64,000 nt of DNA. It comes from Nitrospira japonica (GTDB lineage: Bacteria > Nitrospirota > Thermodesulfovibrionia > UBA6902). The notes beneath the pieces are model-generated. The model was not told the origin of the DNA. It saw only the letters and a program-made list of their open reading frames with translations, and ran no database searches. Positions 26,547 through 35,538 of this stretch are shown here, piece by piece; positions within the stretch are counted from its first letter, which is position 1; the number at the start of each line of letters is the position of its first letter. Where the stretch lies: assembly GCA_020723105.1 (NCBI GenBank), contig DYJL01000010.1:1-64000 (forward strand). Direction: 5' to 3'. Position numbers and translations under genes: made by a program.

Positions 26547-26944
26547 GGGTAATTCTTGACACCAATATTATGGTGTCGGCCCTGTTGTTTAAAGGCCGTC
26601 TTTCAAAGATAGTGGACCTCTGGAAAGAAGGCAAAATTATTCCTCTGCTCTCAAGGGATACCTTTAATGAGTTCAAGGCTGTTCTTGAATATCCCAAGTT
26701 CTCTCTGACTGTGCAGGAAATTAAGGCGATCGTCGAGGAAGAAGTCCTTCCCTTTTTTGAGATTATTGAGATCGCAGGGAAAATCACCAAAGCGTGCAGG
26801 GATTCAGATGATGATAAATTCATTGCCTGCGCCGATTCGGGGTCGGCAGATTTTATTGTCAGCGGAGATAAGGATTTGCTGGATATAGGCAAATACAAAT
26901 CCATTAAGATTATAGACGCTTCAGAATTGCTGAAGATGTTTTGA
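26522..26944 (+). CDS. PIN-domain toxin (ribonuclease)
   Basis: This 140-residue protein is a single PIN domain: acidic residues are in VILDTNIMVSALL near residue 10, SRDTFNEFKAVL near 45, CRDSDDDKFIACA near 92 and VSGDKDLLDIG near 112, giving the four-acid metal site. PIN toxins cleave RNA, often tRNA. Its stop codon TGA shares its last base with the ATG of the methyltransferase gene (TGATG), so toxin and modification enzyme are likely translationally coupled. A toxin inserted between helicase and methyltransferase may punish loss of the system. Confidence 0.85.
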   Translation: MGKKEKEVRVILDTNIMVSALLFKGRLSKIVDLWKEGKIIPLLSRDTFNEFKAVLEYPKFSLTVQEIKAIVEEEVLPFFEIIEIAGKITKACRDSDDDKFIACADSGSADFIVSGDKDLLDIGKYKSIKIIDASELLKMF

Positions 26945-29900
26945 TGATTAACATCATGGATTTCAGACAGCCATATAGCCGCAGTCAATATCTTAGCTTT
27001 TTTCGGAACCATCTCCTGCCCGAAGACTTTGAAGCCCATGATGAAGAAATTCATGTGAGCTTTAAGCCACTGCATATTCAAAAGATCAGCAAGATAGGAG
27101 AAGTCCGGTCGCTGTCTTTGAACGTGTATGAGATAGAGCATGAATCAGAGAATGACCCGCGCGTATCCATTTCAAGGGATTCTTTCCGCTTTATGGCGCA
27201 GTATGGCGTTCAGAAGGCATTGATACTCTTTATCTCAAAGAACTCCAGGAACTTCAGGTTATCTCTCGTCACTATCGATCTGAAATGGGAAGACGGGAAA
27301 AGGGTTGAGAGAGAATATTCCAATCCCCGCAGATATTCCTTTTTTCTCGGCTCGGATACAAAAACCCACACGCCCGAAGAGTATTTGATAAAGCAGGGCC
27401 GGGTAAAGGACTTTGAAGACCTCAAGAAAAGGTTTTCCATTGAGGTTGTCAATAAGGATTTTTATAGAGAGATCGCGATCCTTTTCACGAAGCTTACCGG
27501 AGGACAGAGGAATATAGGCCGGGAAAGGATTGATGCAAAAGAAGGAAGCCTTAAACTTCCGTCTACTACAAGCGACACCCTGAAAAAGGAATTTGCCGTG
27601 CGCCTCATAGGCCGCCTCGTGTTTTGCTGGTTTTTGAAGAAGAAGCGCTCTGACAAGGGCATATCACTATTGCCGGAAGAGCTTCTTTCAACAGAGTCTG
27701 TGATGAAAAAGTCAGGTTTTTATCACAACATTCTGGAGCCGTTGTTCTTTCAGGTACTCAACACGCCGGACGAGGACCGCGGCGAGAAGTATCAAAAACC
27801 CCTTTGGTCACAAGTGCCTTTCCTCAATGGTGGGTTATTCACTGACAGTCATCACGATTTTTATAAGATAGATAGCCTGGGTGTATCAATGCATTTAAAT
27901 ACTTTGATTGTGCCGGACAGTTGGCTGAAGGAGCTTTTTGAAGTTTTTGAAACCTACAACTTCACCATTGATGAAAATACGTCGGTTGATGTCGAGCTTT
28001 CTATCGAGCCGGAAATGCTCGGCAGAATATTTGAAAACCTTCTGGCTGAGATTAACCCTGAGACAGGAGAGACAGCACGAAAGGCAACCGGCAGTTACTA
28101 CACCCCGCGTCCAATTGTGGAGTACATGGTTGACGAAAGTCTGAAGCAGTATCTGAAAACACACCTCCAGGATGTCATTGACACGCAGGCGGGAATCCAG
28201 TCCTTTGACAACACCATCTCCAAACTCCTCTCCTATGATGATTGGGATATCGAGCTTACCGGCTCTCAAAAGGAAAACATCCTCAACGCCCTCGACAGGA
28301 TAAAGATCATTGACCCGGCTTGCGGCAGCGGCGCTTTTCCGATGGGAATCCTTCACAAGATGCTTCTCATCCTTCAGAAGATCGATCCTGAATCCAAAAA
28401 CTGGATGTCGAGACAGCTTGCAAAGATTGACAACAAGGTAGTCAGGAAGGAGCTTGAAAACAAACTCAAAAGAGAAAACTGGAACTATGTTCACAAGCTC
28501 GGCATTATTCAAAGCTCTATTTACGGCGTAGACATTCAGCCTATCGCTGTTGAAATATCAAAACTCAGATTCTTCCTTTCACTGATCGTTGATGAAAGTA
28601 TTGACGATAAAAAGCATAACAGGGGCATTATTCCCTTGCCTAACCTTGAGTTTAAATTCGTTGCCGCAAACAGCCTTATCGGCCTACCTGAGTTTAAGAA
28701 GGAAGAGGATATCGGATTGTTTGAGGCACTCGACGAAATAGCCACACTCAAAAAACTCCGTGACGAATACTTCACAAGCTACGGAGAAGAAAAACACAGG
28801 CTTGAAAAAGAATTTGCAGATACACAGAGCAGGATGTTTAAGCACGCCGTCAACTGGCAGGCGGCTGACAGCCAGACCATGAAACTCTCACAGTGGAATC
28901 CTTTCTCGGACGAAGCTTCTTCTTGGTTTGATTCGGAGTGGATGTTTGGGATAAAACAAGGTTTTGATGTGGTGATAGGAAATCCGCCATATTTCAATAT
29001 CAATACTATCAGCAAAGACATTTATCGCTACCTAAAGGAGCAATATAAAACTATTCACACTGGCTACAATGATATCGTTTACTATTTTATATATCAGGGA
29101 GTGGAGTTTCTTAATAGAAATGGTTGCTGTGCTTTTATAACTTCAAACTATTTTCTTGGTAACGAATATGCCAGGAGCTTACGAAAATATCTAAAAAGCC
29201 ATATTTCTAAAGTTGTAAATTTCAAAGATCATATGGTCTTTGACGAAGCCAGTATTCATACCTGCATTTCTTTTTCATATAAAGAGACAACCTCAACAGA
29301 TGTGATTTTTTTCGAGGCTGTATCTGATGAGAAAATTACTACTGCTGATTTCGAAAGGCAACTCCGATCTTTTTCCAGTAAGCGCACAAATCTAAATGAC
29401 GATTGGTTAATGGCAGATCAATCGGCCTCCTCGATTATTGGTAAGCTACATCAAAGCTCTTCCCTACTAGGTGAGATTTCTATAATAGAAAAGGGATCGA
29501 CTTCCGGCAAAAATGATATTTTCACGATCTCCGGCGAGCTTGCAAAAGAAAAGAAGTTTGAGAAGGAACCTTTAAGAAAAAATTTAAAAAATGGCGATAT
29601 TGATAAATATGTTATTCGTGAAAGAGGGAATTATCTTATTTATATTGATAATGATACTAATATAAAAAACTATCCGAAGATATATTCATATCTTGAGTCA
29701 TACAAAGATGTCCTCAAAAAAAGAAACGAAGTGGCAAACGGATTATATCCATGGTACAGGCTTGAGCGACCACGGAATAAAACGGTATTTGATGCTAAAG
29801 AAAAAATTGTTGTTCCCTATAGAGCTGAAAATAATCGCTTTGCCTATGACAACGCTCAATTTTTTAATGATGGCGGTGACATTCGGGCCATTATAATTAA

Positions 29901-30216
29901 TAACGGCAACGTTAATATCAAGTTTATATTATCCGTCTTGAACTCGAAACTTATCGACTGGTTTTATGGATTTATTGGTAAACCAAAAGGAAAGGTCAGG
30001 GAATATTTTAATAAGCCACTTTCTTTGATTCCTATAAAAAAGATTTCATTGAACGATCAGAAGCCCTTCATCACCCTTATCGACCAAATCCTCACCGCCA
30101 AACAAAAAGACCCGCAAGCAGACACGTCGGCGCTGGAAAAGAAGATCGACGAGATGGTTTACAAATTATACGGGTTAACGGACGATGAAATTGCGATTGT
30201 GGAGGGGAAGGGGTGA
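26944..30216 (+). CDS. Eco57I/type IIG-like adenine DNA methyltransferase (possible restriction-modification)
   Basis: This 1090-residue protein carries the N6-adenine methyltransferase motifs: SAM-binding IDPACGSGAFPMGIL near 456 and catalytic GNPPYFN near 678. The N-terminal 350 residues resemble type IIG enzymes (YEIEHESENDPRVSIS near 60) and could hold a degenerate nuclease. I do not see a clear PD-(D/E)xK. Residues about 700-1010 form the target-recognition region with a TaqI-like C-terminal specificity domain. That DNA (29000-30060) is visibly richer in A and T than the flanks. Candidate starts are TTG 26941, ATG 26944 and ATG 26956; I take 26944. It overlaps the following SIR2 gene by 4 bp. 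Methylation would protect host sites from the PLD-helicase or from its own nuclease. Confidence 0.85.
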   Translation: MINIMDFRQPYSRSQYLSFFRNHLLPEDFEAHDEEIHVSFKPLHIQKISKIGEVRSLSLNVYEIEHESENDPRVSISRDSFRFMAQYGVQKALILFISKNSRNFRLSLVTIDLKWEDGKRVEREYSNPRRYSFFLGSDTKTHTPEEYLIKQGRVKDFEDLKKRFSIEVVNKDFYREIAILFTKLTGGQRNIGRERIDAKEGSLKLPSTTSDTLKKEFAVRLIGRLVFCWFLKKKRSDKGISLLPEELLSTESVMKKSGFYHNILEPLFFQVLNTPDEDRGEKYQKPLWSQVPFLNGGLFTDSHHDFYKIDSLGVSMHLNTLIVPDSWLKELFEVFETYNFTIDENTSVDVELSIEPEMLGRIFENLLAEINPETGETARKATGSYYTPRPIVEYMVDESLKQYLKTHLQDVIDTQAGIQSFDNTISKLLSYDDWDIELTGSQKENILNALDRIKIIDPACGSGAFPMGILHKMLLILQKIDPESKNWMSRQLAKIDNKVVRKELENKLKRENWNYVHKLGIIQSSIYGVDIQPIAVEISKLRFFLSLIVDESIDDKKHNRGIIPLPNLEFKFVAANSLIGLPEFKKEEDIGLFEALDEIATLKKLRDEYFTSYGEEKHRLEKEFADTQSRMFKHAVNWQAADSQTMKLSQWNPFSDEASSWFDSEWMFGIKQGFDVVIGNPPYFNINTISKDIYRYLKEQYKTIHTGYNDIVYYFIYQGVEFLNRNGCCAFITSNYFLGNEYARSLRKYLKSHISKVVNFKDHMVFDEASIHTCISFSYKETTSTDVIFFEAVSDEKITTADFERQLRSFSSKRTNLNDDWLMADQSASSIIGKLHQSSSLLGEISIIEKGSTSGKNDIFTISGELAKEKKFEKEPLRKNLKNGDIDKYVIRERGNYLIYIDNDTNIKNYPKIYSYLESYKDVLKKRNEVANGLYPWYRLERPRNKTVFDAKEKIVVPYRAENNRFAYDNAQFFNDGGDIRAIIINNGNVNIKFILSVLNSKLIDWFYGFIGKPKGKVREYFNKPLSLIPIKKISLNDQKPFITLIDQILTAKQKDPQADTSALEKKIDEMVYKLYGLTDDEIAIVEGKG

Positions 30217-30788
30217 GTTCTCAATTCTATTCATCATCTGAGGTCATTTTTTTGCTTGGTGCCGGCGCTTCAGTTGACGCAGGAATGCCGACGATCAAGG
30301 ACTTGACCCAATGCATAAGAGAGCGGCTGCCTTATTGGAAAGACGTTAATGGCAAGAAGGGGTTCGAGAAGCTTTTCGACACTCTTGCGGGTATCGTCCC
30401 CGATGTTAAAAATAATTACGAGAAATTCTTCGAATATCTCCAGTTGATAACAAGAGCTACAGGAGACCGTGAGAAACACTTGTTTACGGTGAGTCTTTCG
30501 GATAAATTGCTTGATAGAGCTGGGCATCTTCCGTATGTAATAGGTGATTTGGTAAAAGATATTTTTTATGAACTTCAGGATTTACCCTCTCAAGATTACC
30601 TCTTTCACCTCGGTGATTTTATCCCTACTCAAGGGCGACTTAAAGTTTTTACCCTGAATTATGATTTGTGCGTTGAAAACGAGTGCAAAAATAAGGGGAT
30701 TTCGTTGACAACCGGGTTTGGGAATGAGTGGCGACCCGATTTATTCTCTATTAGAATATTTTTTTTAACAAACAGGGGACATAGCTGA
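30213..30788 (+). pseudogene. SIR2-like domain gene, 3' truncated
   Basis: The first 180 residues are a SIR2-family NAD-binding fold (VIFLLGAGASVDAGMPTIKD near residue 10 and the catalytic-site motif VFTLNYDLCVEN near 152). In defence systems such proteins deplete NAD in infected cells. Similarity stops at about NEWRPDLFS; the last residues IRIFFLTNRGHS look like read-through into unrelated AT-rich DNA near 30750. Typical proteins are 300 residues or more. The GTG start overlaps the methyltransferase stop (GTGA), and GGAGG lies just upstream. Whether the 191-residue product still works is uncertain; loss of the distal part makes inactivation likely. Confidence 0.7.
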
Positions 30789-30804
30789 AAAGGAGGGCTG
30801 CTAA

Positions 30805-31253
30805 ATGAAAAGCGAAATCATAATCCAGTTGCATAAGAATTTCGAGGATTACAGTCATGATATTGACGGCGAAGAATTCTGGTTTGCCCGTGACCTGATG
30901 GGTTTGCTGGGATATACCAAATGGGAAAACTTTGCCAAGGTGATAGACAAGGCAAAGATAGCGTGCCAAACTTCCGGTCATTATATCGCCGACCATTTTC
31001 CTGACGTCAGGAAAATGGTCGATATTGGGTCTGGAGCCGAGCGGGAGTCAGGCGTGACGATCTGCGTCACGAGGGAACGATTGCCCACGAACATATCAAA
31101 AACAATCTCGATGTTCGTAAGGTGCTGACTGATCGAGGTATCAAACCGGAAGAACTCCCGCCAGCCGAAGACATCAAAAAACTGGAGCGCCGCGTTAAGT
31201 CCGAAGAAAAGCAGATTGTGAAGAAGGCTGCCAAGCCCAAGAGGCTGAAATAA
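30805..31253 (+). pseudogene. dinD: dinD-like gene with internal deletion and frameshift
   Basis: The first part (FWFARDLMGLLGYTKWENFA, SGHYIADHFPDVRKMVDIGS) matches the N-terminal Bro-like domain of DNA-damage-inducible protein D. The family's C-terminal end (EHIKNNLDVRKVLTDRGIKP, then EELPPAEDIKKLERRV) appears in another frame from 31062 to the stop at 31253. About half of the usual 270-280 residues between them is gone, so this is an internally deleted gene. A good ribosome site (AAGGAGGG) remains before the ATG. As translated from 30805 the product would be a 107-residue chimera. Confidence 0.75.
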
Positions 31254-31254
31254 A

Positions 31255-31352
31255 ATGATTGCCCTTGAAAAGCCGATAGCGAAATGGTCTATGCCCTCTA
31301 CGACCTCACGCTGGAGGAGATTGCGATTGTGGAGGGGAAGAAAGCATTTTAG
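31255..31352 (+). pseudogene. 3' remnant of a second Eco57I-like methyltransferase gene
   Basis: Allowing one frameshift in the run GAAAAG, this reads ALEK...SEMVYALYDLTLEEIAIVEGKKAF. It matches the C-terminus of the intact methyltransferase (ALEKKIDEMVYKLYGLTDDE then IAIVEGKG). A 21-base block at 31320-31340 is identical to 30190-30210. Only the tail survives, so a second restriction-modification gene, or a duplicated copy, once lay here and was deleted. Confidence 0.75.
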
Positions 31353-31385
31353 TTTTGGTATACTGATTATCAGTGAGGATTAGTA

Positions 31386-31676
31386 TTGAAATTCGAATGG
31401 GATTCCGAAGAGGATGAGTCTAACAGACAAAAGCATAAAGAAAACTTTCTTGAAGCATGTTATGTTTTTTCTGATAAACACATGCTCACATTTTATGATG
31501 AAGAGCATTCGGGTGATGAAGACAGATGGATAAACATGGGGCAATCATTAAGCGGCAGAATTTTAGTTGTGATTCACACATTCAGAAAAAATAAAGGCAA
31601 GGAATCCGTCAGAATAATTTCTGCGAGAAAAGCAACAAGGCATGAAGAGAAACAGTATCTTGAAAGGAAAGGTTAA
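31386..31676 (+). CDS. brnT: BrnT family toxin
   Basis: This 96-residue protein has the BrnT layout: FEWDSEEDESNRQKHKENFLEA at the N-terminus with the conserved K-H pair, then DEDRWINMGQSLSGRILVV, and the C-terminal RIISARKATRHEEKQY with the catalytic Arg/His region. BrnT is a RelE-fold ribonuclease neutralised by BrnA. The start is TTG with GAGGA 7 bases upstream. Toxin-first order is normal for brnTA. It closes the accessory region together with brnA. Confidence 0.88.
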   Translation: MKFEWDSEEDESNRQKHKENFLEACYVFSDKHMLTFYDEEHSGDEDRWINMGQSLSGRILVVIHTFRKNKGKESVRIISARKATRHEEKQYLERKG

Positions 31677-31680
31677 TATT

Positions 31681-31884
31681 ATGAAAAAAGAGTATGACTT
31701 TTCAAAAGCTGAGAAAGGGAAATTTTACAGGCCAATTGAGAAATTGGAAATGCCTGTGTATCTTGAGAAAGAAGTTAAGGAATTTTTCAGCAAGACAGCT
31801 TCAAAGAAAAAAATCAGACTCGACAAAATCGTAAACACTATCTTGCGCAAAGAGATGGAAATGCTGAAGGCGATTGGGGTCTGA
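31681..31884 (+). CDS. brnA: BrnA family antitoxin
   Basis: The 67-residue protein begins MKKEYDFSKAEKGKFYRPIE, the characteristic BrnA opening, followed by MPVYLEKEVKEFF and a ribbon-helix-helix-like C-terminus (LDKIVNTILRKEMEML). The frame is open upstream to 31642 inside brnT, but family alignment and the position 4 bp after the brnT stop favour the ATG at 31681. BrnA binds DNA and represses the operon. Confidence 0.85.
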   Translation: MKKEYDFSKAEKGKFYRPIEKLEMPVYLEKEVKEFFSKTASKKKIRLDKIVNTILRKEMEMLKAIGV

Positions 31885-31923
31885 CCGCATGCAATTAAAC
31901 CCTAATTATGCTAAAAAAGACAC

Positions 31924-33366
31924 ATGATCATCCGTTATCAGCTTTCCCAGTTGCCATCTGTTGATGAATGTCTGAAAAGCTCCTGCGGCCAGAAATGGCT
32001 TGATTTGTTCCCCCGAAAAATAGTCCTGCGCGCTGTCAGAGAGGTTATTGATTCAAAGCGGAAAGAGATATTGAACGGTGCGGTTTCTGATGTTTCAATC
32101 GAGGCCCTCTCTCATGATATGGAACAAACCATCAAAAAATATTTTGCATACAAACTCAGGCCGCTAATAAATGCTACAGGCGTCGTCATCCATACTAACC
32201 TTGGCAGGTCCATTCTGTCGGACCGGGCTGTAGAACATGTGACAACAACGGCCCTCAGCTATTCCAATCTCGAATATGAAATTACCACAGGGAAAAGGGG
32301 CAAGAGATATTCGCATATACAGGAAATTATCAGGGAGCTGACCGGCGCAGAAGACGCTGTTGTTGTCAACAATAATGCTGCTGCGGTTTTAATCTGTCTT
32401 GATACATTTGCAAAGGGCCGCGAGGTAATTGTGTCAAGGGGAGAGCTTGTGGAGATTGGCGGCTCTTTCAGGATTCCTGAAGTCATGAAGGCGAGCGGGG
32501 CCGTATTGCGGGAAATAGGCACAACAAACAAGGCGCATCTTGCCGATTATGAAAATGCCCTGTGCGGCAACACCGCCCTTTTGCTCAAGGTGCACCAGAG
32601 CAATTACAGGATGATCGGCTTTACAGAAGAAGTTCCGATAGAGAAACTGGTAAAAATCGGGAAAGAATACAAAATACCTGTTGTGGCAGACCTTGGCAGC
32701 GGCTGCATGATTGATCTTAAGAAATACGGCGTACCCGGCGAGCCAACGGTACAGGAAGTTGTTAAAACCGGCGCAGACGTTGTGACTTTCAGCGGTGACA
32801 AGCTCCTTGGAGGTCCGCAGGCCGGGATAATCATCGGCAAAGAAAAATTCATTCAGAAAGTCCAGAAGAACCCGTTGCTCAGGGCCATGAGAATAGACAA
32901 GATGACCCTTGCATCGCTTGAAGCAACCTTTATGCAATATCTGGATGAGGAAAAGGCCCTTAAAGAAATCCCGACACTCAGGATGCTGACAGAGTCTGCA
33001 GATGTAATAAAAAAGCGGGCGAGAAAGATTATTCTATCTATGAAAAAGGATGTTTCCCGCCATGCAGAATTGGAGGTGAGAGCAGACGAGTCACAGGCCG
33101 GCGGAGGCTCCCTGCCTGAAATAAATTTTCCAACCTTTGTGGTGTCAGTCAAACCATTAAGTATTTCTGTAAATGAGCTGGAGAAGAGGCTCAGGCTCAG
33201 CGCTCCTCCGGTAATTGCGAGGATTAAAGACGACGCTCTGCTCCTTGATGCAAGGACTGTACAGGATGGGGAGATAAGAGATTTGGTGGGATGCATAATT
33301 AAGGCTTTTCAGATCAAAAAATTGTTATCTAACAAAATTTCCCCTCCTTTGACGGGAGGGGACTAA
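31924..33366 (+). CDS. selA: L-seryl-tRNA(Sec) selenium transferase
   Basis: SelA converts seryl-tRNA(Sec) to selenocysteinyl-tRNA(Sec) using selenophosphate. The 480-residue PLP enzyme shows INATGVVIHTNLGRSILS near residue 82, AVVVNNNAAAVLI near 144, and the PLP lysine in TFSGDKLLGGPQAG near 295. The last residues (about KISPPLTGGD plus stop) are encoded by the palindromic repeat that begins at 33340, so the repeat probably replaced the original 3' end. It is followed 87 bp later by selB; selD and tRNA-Sec are not in the window. Confidence 0.95.
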   Translation: MIIRYQLSQLPSVDECLKSSCGQKWLDLFPRKIVLRAVREVIDSKRKEILNGAVSDVSIEALSHDMEQTIKKYFAYKLRPLINATGVVIHTNLGRSILSDRAVEHVTTTALSYSNLEYEITTGKRGKRYSHIQEIIRELTGAEDAVVVNNNAAAVLICLDTFAKGREVIVSRGELVEIGGSFRIPEVMKASGAVLREIGTTNKAHLADYENALCGNTALLLKVHQSNYRMIGFTEEVPIEKLVKIGKEYKIPVVADLGSGCMIDLKKYGVPGEPTVQEVVKTGADVVTFSGDKLLGGPQAGIIIGKEKFIQKVQKNPLLRAMRIDKMTLASLEATFMQYLDEEKALKEIPTLRMLTESADVIKKRARKIILSMKKDVSRHAELEVRADESQAGGGSLPEINFPTFVVSVKPLSISVNELEKRLRLSAPPVIARIKDDALLLDARTVQDGEIRDLVGCIIKAFQIKKLLSNKISPPLTGGD

Positions 33367-33427
33367 GGAGAGGGTTTTAAAGAAACTATCCCCCTCACCC
33401 TGACCCTCTCCCGCCAGGGGAGAGGGA
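33340..33427. repeat. GC-rich palindromic repeat between selA and selB
   Basis: Nested inverted repeats: CCCTCC/GGGAGGG at the left, CCCTCTCC/GGAGAGGG at the right, with GGAGAGGG also at 33368. The left part lies inside selA and supplies its last ten codons and stop. The element leaves selB 26 bp downstream and may weaken read-through from selA. Confidence 0.75.
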
Positions 33428-33453
33428 AAATACTATCGAACTCAAGAAACATT

Positions 33454-35346
33454 ATGAACCGTTACGTAATTCTTGGCACAGCAGGGCACATTGACCACGG
33501 TAAAAGCTCCCTTGTTAAGGCCCTCACAGGCACAGACCCGGACCGGCTTAAGGAAGAGAAAGAGCGCGGCATCACCATTGACCTCGGCTTTGCCGATCTT
33601 GCCTATCCTGACGGGCTTAAAGTCGGTATTGTTGATGTCCCCGGACATGAGCGGCTGATAAAGAACATGCTTGCAGGCGCAGGCGGGATTGATATTGTAC
33701 TAATGGTAATTGCCGCTGATGAAGGGATTATGCCGCAGAGCCGGGAGCATCTTGATATCTGCAATCTCCTGAAAGTCAAAAGAGGATTGATTGTAATAAA
33801 CAAATCAGACCTTGTTGAAAAAGACTGGCTGACCCTGATTGAAGACGATGTCAGGAAATTTGTAAAGGATACTTTTCTTGAAAATGCGGAGATAATCGCA
33901 GTTTCTTCAAAAACAGGCCACAACATTGAGCTTCTCAAAGAAAAGATTCATGAGCTTGCATTAAGTGTTGAGCCGAAATCAGTCCACGGCATTTTCAGGC
34001 TTCCTGTAGACAGGATATTCACCCTGAAAGGTTTTGGCACTGTTATTACAGGCACGGCTGTTTCAGGCAGCATCTCACTGGATTCCCCCGTTGAAGTGCT
34101 TCCCGGAAAACTAATTACAAAAGTAAGGGGGTTGCAGAGCCATGGAGAGATGATTAAAACGGCATATGCCGGACAGAGGGTTGCCATAAACCTTCAGGGC
34201 ATTTCAACAGATGAGATTCAAAGGGGAGATGTAATAACAATACCGGATAAAATAAAAACCACTTTTGTTATTGACGCTGGGCTTGAAATATTGAAAGATT
34301 CCTCTGTTGATGTATTAAAAAGCAGGAGCCTCGTCCACTTTCACACCGGAACCCTGGAAGTTGTGGCACGGATTGTTATATACGATAAGGAGGAGTTGAA
34401 GGCAGGGGAGAAAGCATACTGCCAGTTCAGATTTAAAACTCCGGTTGCGGTAATGGCTGGAGACAGATATATCATCAGAAAGTTCTCTCCTCTTTTAACA
34501 ATCGGCGGCGGGGAGATTCTTGATCCCTCCCCGATACGCAGGAAGAGAAATGAGAAATTGCAGGACCTCAGGATTTTTGAACAGGGCAGCTTCAGGGAAA
34601 AATTGTCTCTGAAGATATTTCATGGCGGGCTGAAGGGATCGACACAGTCCGATATTGAAGGCTGGCTGAAGGCTGAGATACCGGAAATAAGGAAAGCAGC
34701 AGATTCCATGATTTCAGAAGGCAGGATTATTTTGTGCGAGGACAGATTGCTGCACAAGGAGATTTTTAACGATTTTTCCGGCAGTGTCGTTACAAACCTT
34801 TCCAATTTTCATAAAAATAATCCTCTCAAATCAGGGATGCTGAAAGAATCGCTCAGGGCGGTTTTCAAGGGGCTTGATGAGAAACTCTTTGAAGCGTTGC
34901 TGGGCCTTATCAGTCAGGTGGTTGTTGAGAAAGAAATGGTCCGGCTTAAAACATTTATTATTTCACTAAGCGATGATAAAAAGATTTTAAAGGACAGGAT
35001 ATTAAAAGTTCTGGAACAGGCCGCCTACCAGCCTCCGACCAAAGATGAGATTGCACAGAACCTTTCGCTAAAGAAAGAAGAAGTAAATGAACTACTAAAA
35101 ATCATGGCTTCTGAGAAGAGCCTTGTGCGGATAAATGACTCTATCTATATTCCAGTGACAAGTTATGCAACGATGATGGAGCGTTTGAGAAACTTTGCCA
35201 GCAGAAAAAGTGAGATGACTGTTGGCGAATTCCGCGATATTTTAGGAACCACGAGAAAATATGCCCTTCCTTTCCTCGAACATCTTGACAGCAGCAAAAT
35301 TACACTGCGTGTGGGAGAAGTCAGAAAATTTCTTTTGAAAAAATAA
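33454..35346 (+). CDS. selB: Selenocysteine-specific elongation factor
   Basis: SelB delivers Sec-tRNA to in-frame UGA codons at SECIS hairpins. The N-terminal GTPase has [18 protein letters not shown] near residue 9, switch [15 protein letters not shown] near 61 and NKSD near 116. Domains II-III follow ([20 protein letters not shown] near 180), then a long C-terminal set of winged helices (from about 370) that binds mRNA. At 630 residues it is full length. The organism must therefore contain selenoproteins; I recognised none in this window. Confidence 0.95.
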   Translation: MNRYVILGTAGHIDHGKSSLVKALTGTDPDRLKEEKERGITIDLGFADLAYPDGLKVGIVDVPGHERLIKNMLAGAGGIDIVLMVIAADEGIMPQSREHLDICNLLKVKRGLIVINKSDLVEKDWLTLIEDDVRKFVKDTFLENAEIIAVSSKTGHNIELLKEKIHELALSVEPKSVHGIFRLPVDRIFTLKGFGTVITGTAVSGSISLDSPVEVLPGKLITKVRGLQSHGEMIKTAYAGQRVAINLQGISTDEIQRGDVITIPDKIKTTFVIDAGLEILKDSSVDVLKSRSLVHFHTGTLEVVARIVIYDKEELKAGEKAYCQFRFKTPVAVMAGDRYIIRKFSPLLTIGGGEILDPSPIRRKRNEKLQDLRIFEQGSFREKLSLKIFHGGLKGSTQSDIEGWLKAEIPEIRKAADSMISEGRIILCEDRLLHKEIFNDFSGSVVTNLSNFHKNNPLKSGMLKESLRAVFKGLDEKLFEALLGLISQVVVEKEMVRLKTFIISLSDDKKILKDRILKVLEQAAYQPPTKDEIAQNLSLKKEEVNELLKIMASEKSLVRINDSIYIPVTSYATMMERLRNFASRKSEMTVGEFRDILGTTRKYALPFLEHLDSSKITLRVGEVRKFLLKK

Positions 35347-35538
35347 CGCAGGCCCCGGATTTTATCAAGAAAAATATTGAAATAACACTATGAGTTATGA
35401 TAGTCTTATTGTTACAAAAACACGGAAGATACTTTTATCTTCTGAAATACACACGTCCACCCCATCTTCTTCCTGTCAGTGTCCCGAGGAATCGGGATTC
35501 AGGGAGAAAGGACGGAGGAAACAAACTGAGGAGGTAGC
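35347..35538 (+). promoter_or_regulatory. rpsB-tsf leader region with two hairpins
   Basis: The 192-bp gap before rpsB holds GAAGATA-CTTT-TATCTTC (35425-35442) and CCCGA-GGAA-TCGGG (35483-35496), then GACGGAGG and a GAGGAGG ribosome site. A long structured leader is common for rpsB, where S2 protein represses its own mRNA. I cannot match it to a named leader family, and no promoter is clear. No tRNA-Sec fold was found here. Confidence 0.4.

Noticed and set aside
23002-30788. BREX or DISARM locus
   Set aside because: No PglZ, BrxC, BrxL, DrmA or DrmB-like gene is present; only a helicase, a methyltransferase, a toxin pair and SIR2.
35347-35538. tRNA-Sec next to selAB
   Set aside because: No extended acceptor or long variable arm could be folded, and no TCA anticodon loop was found.
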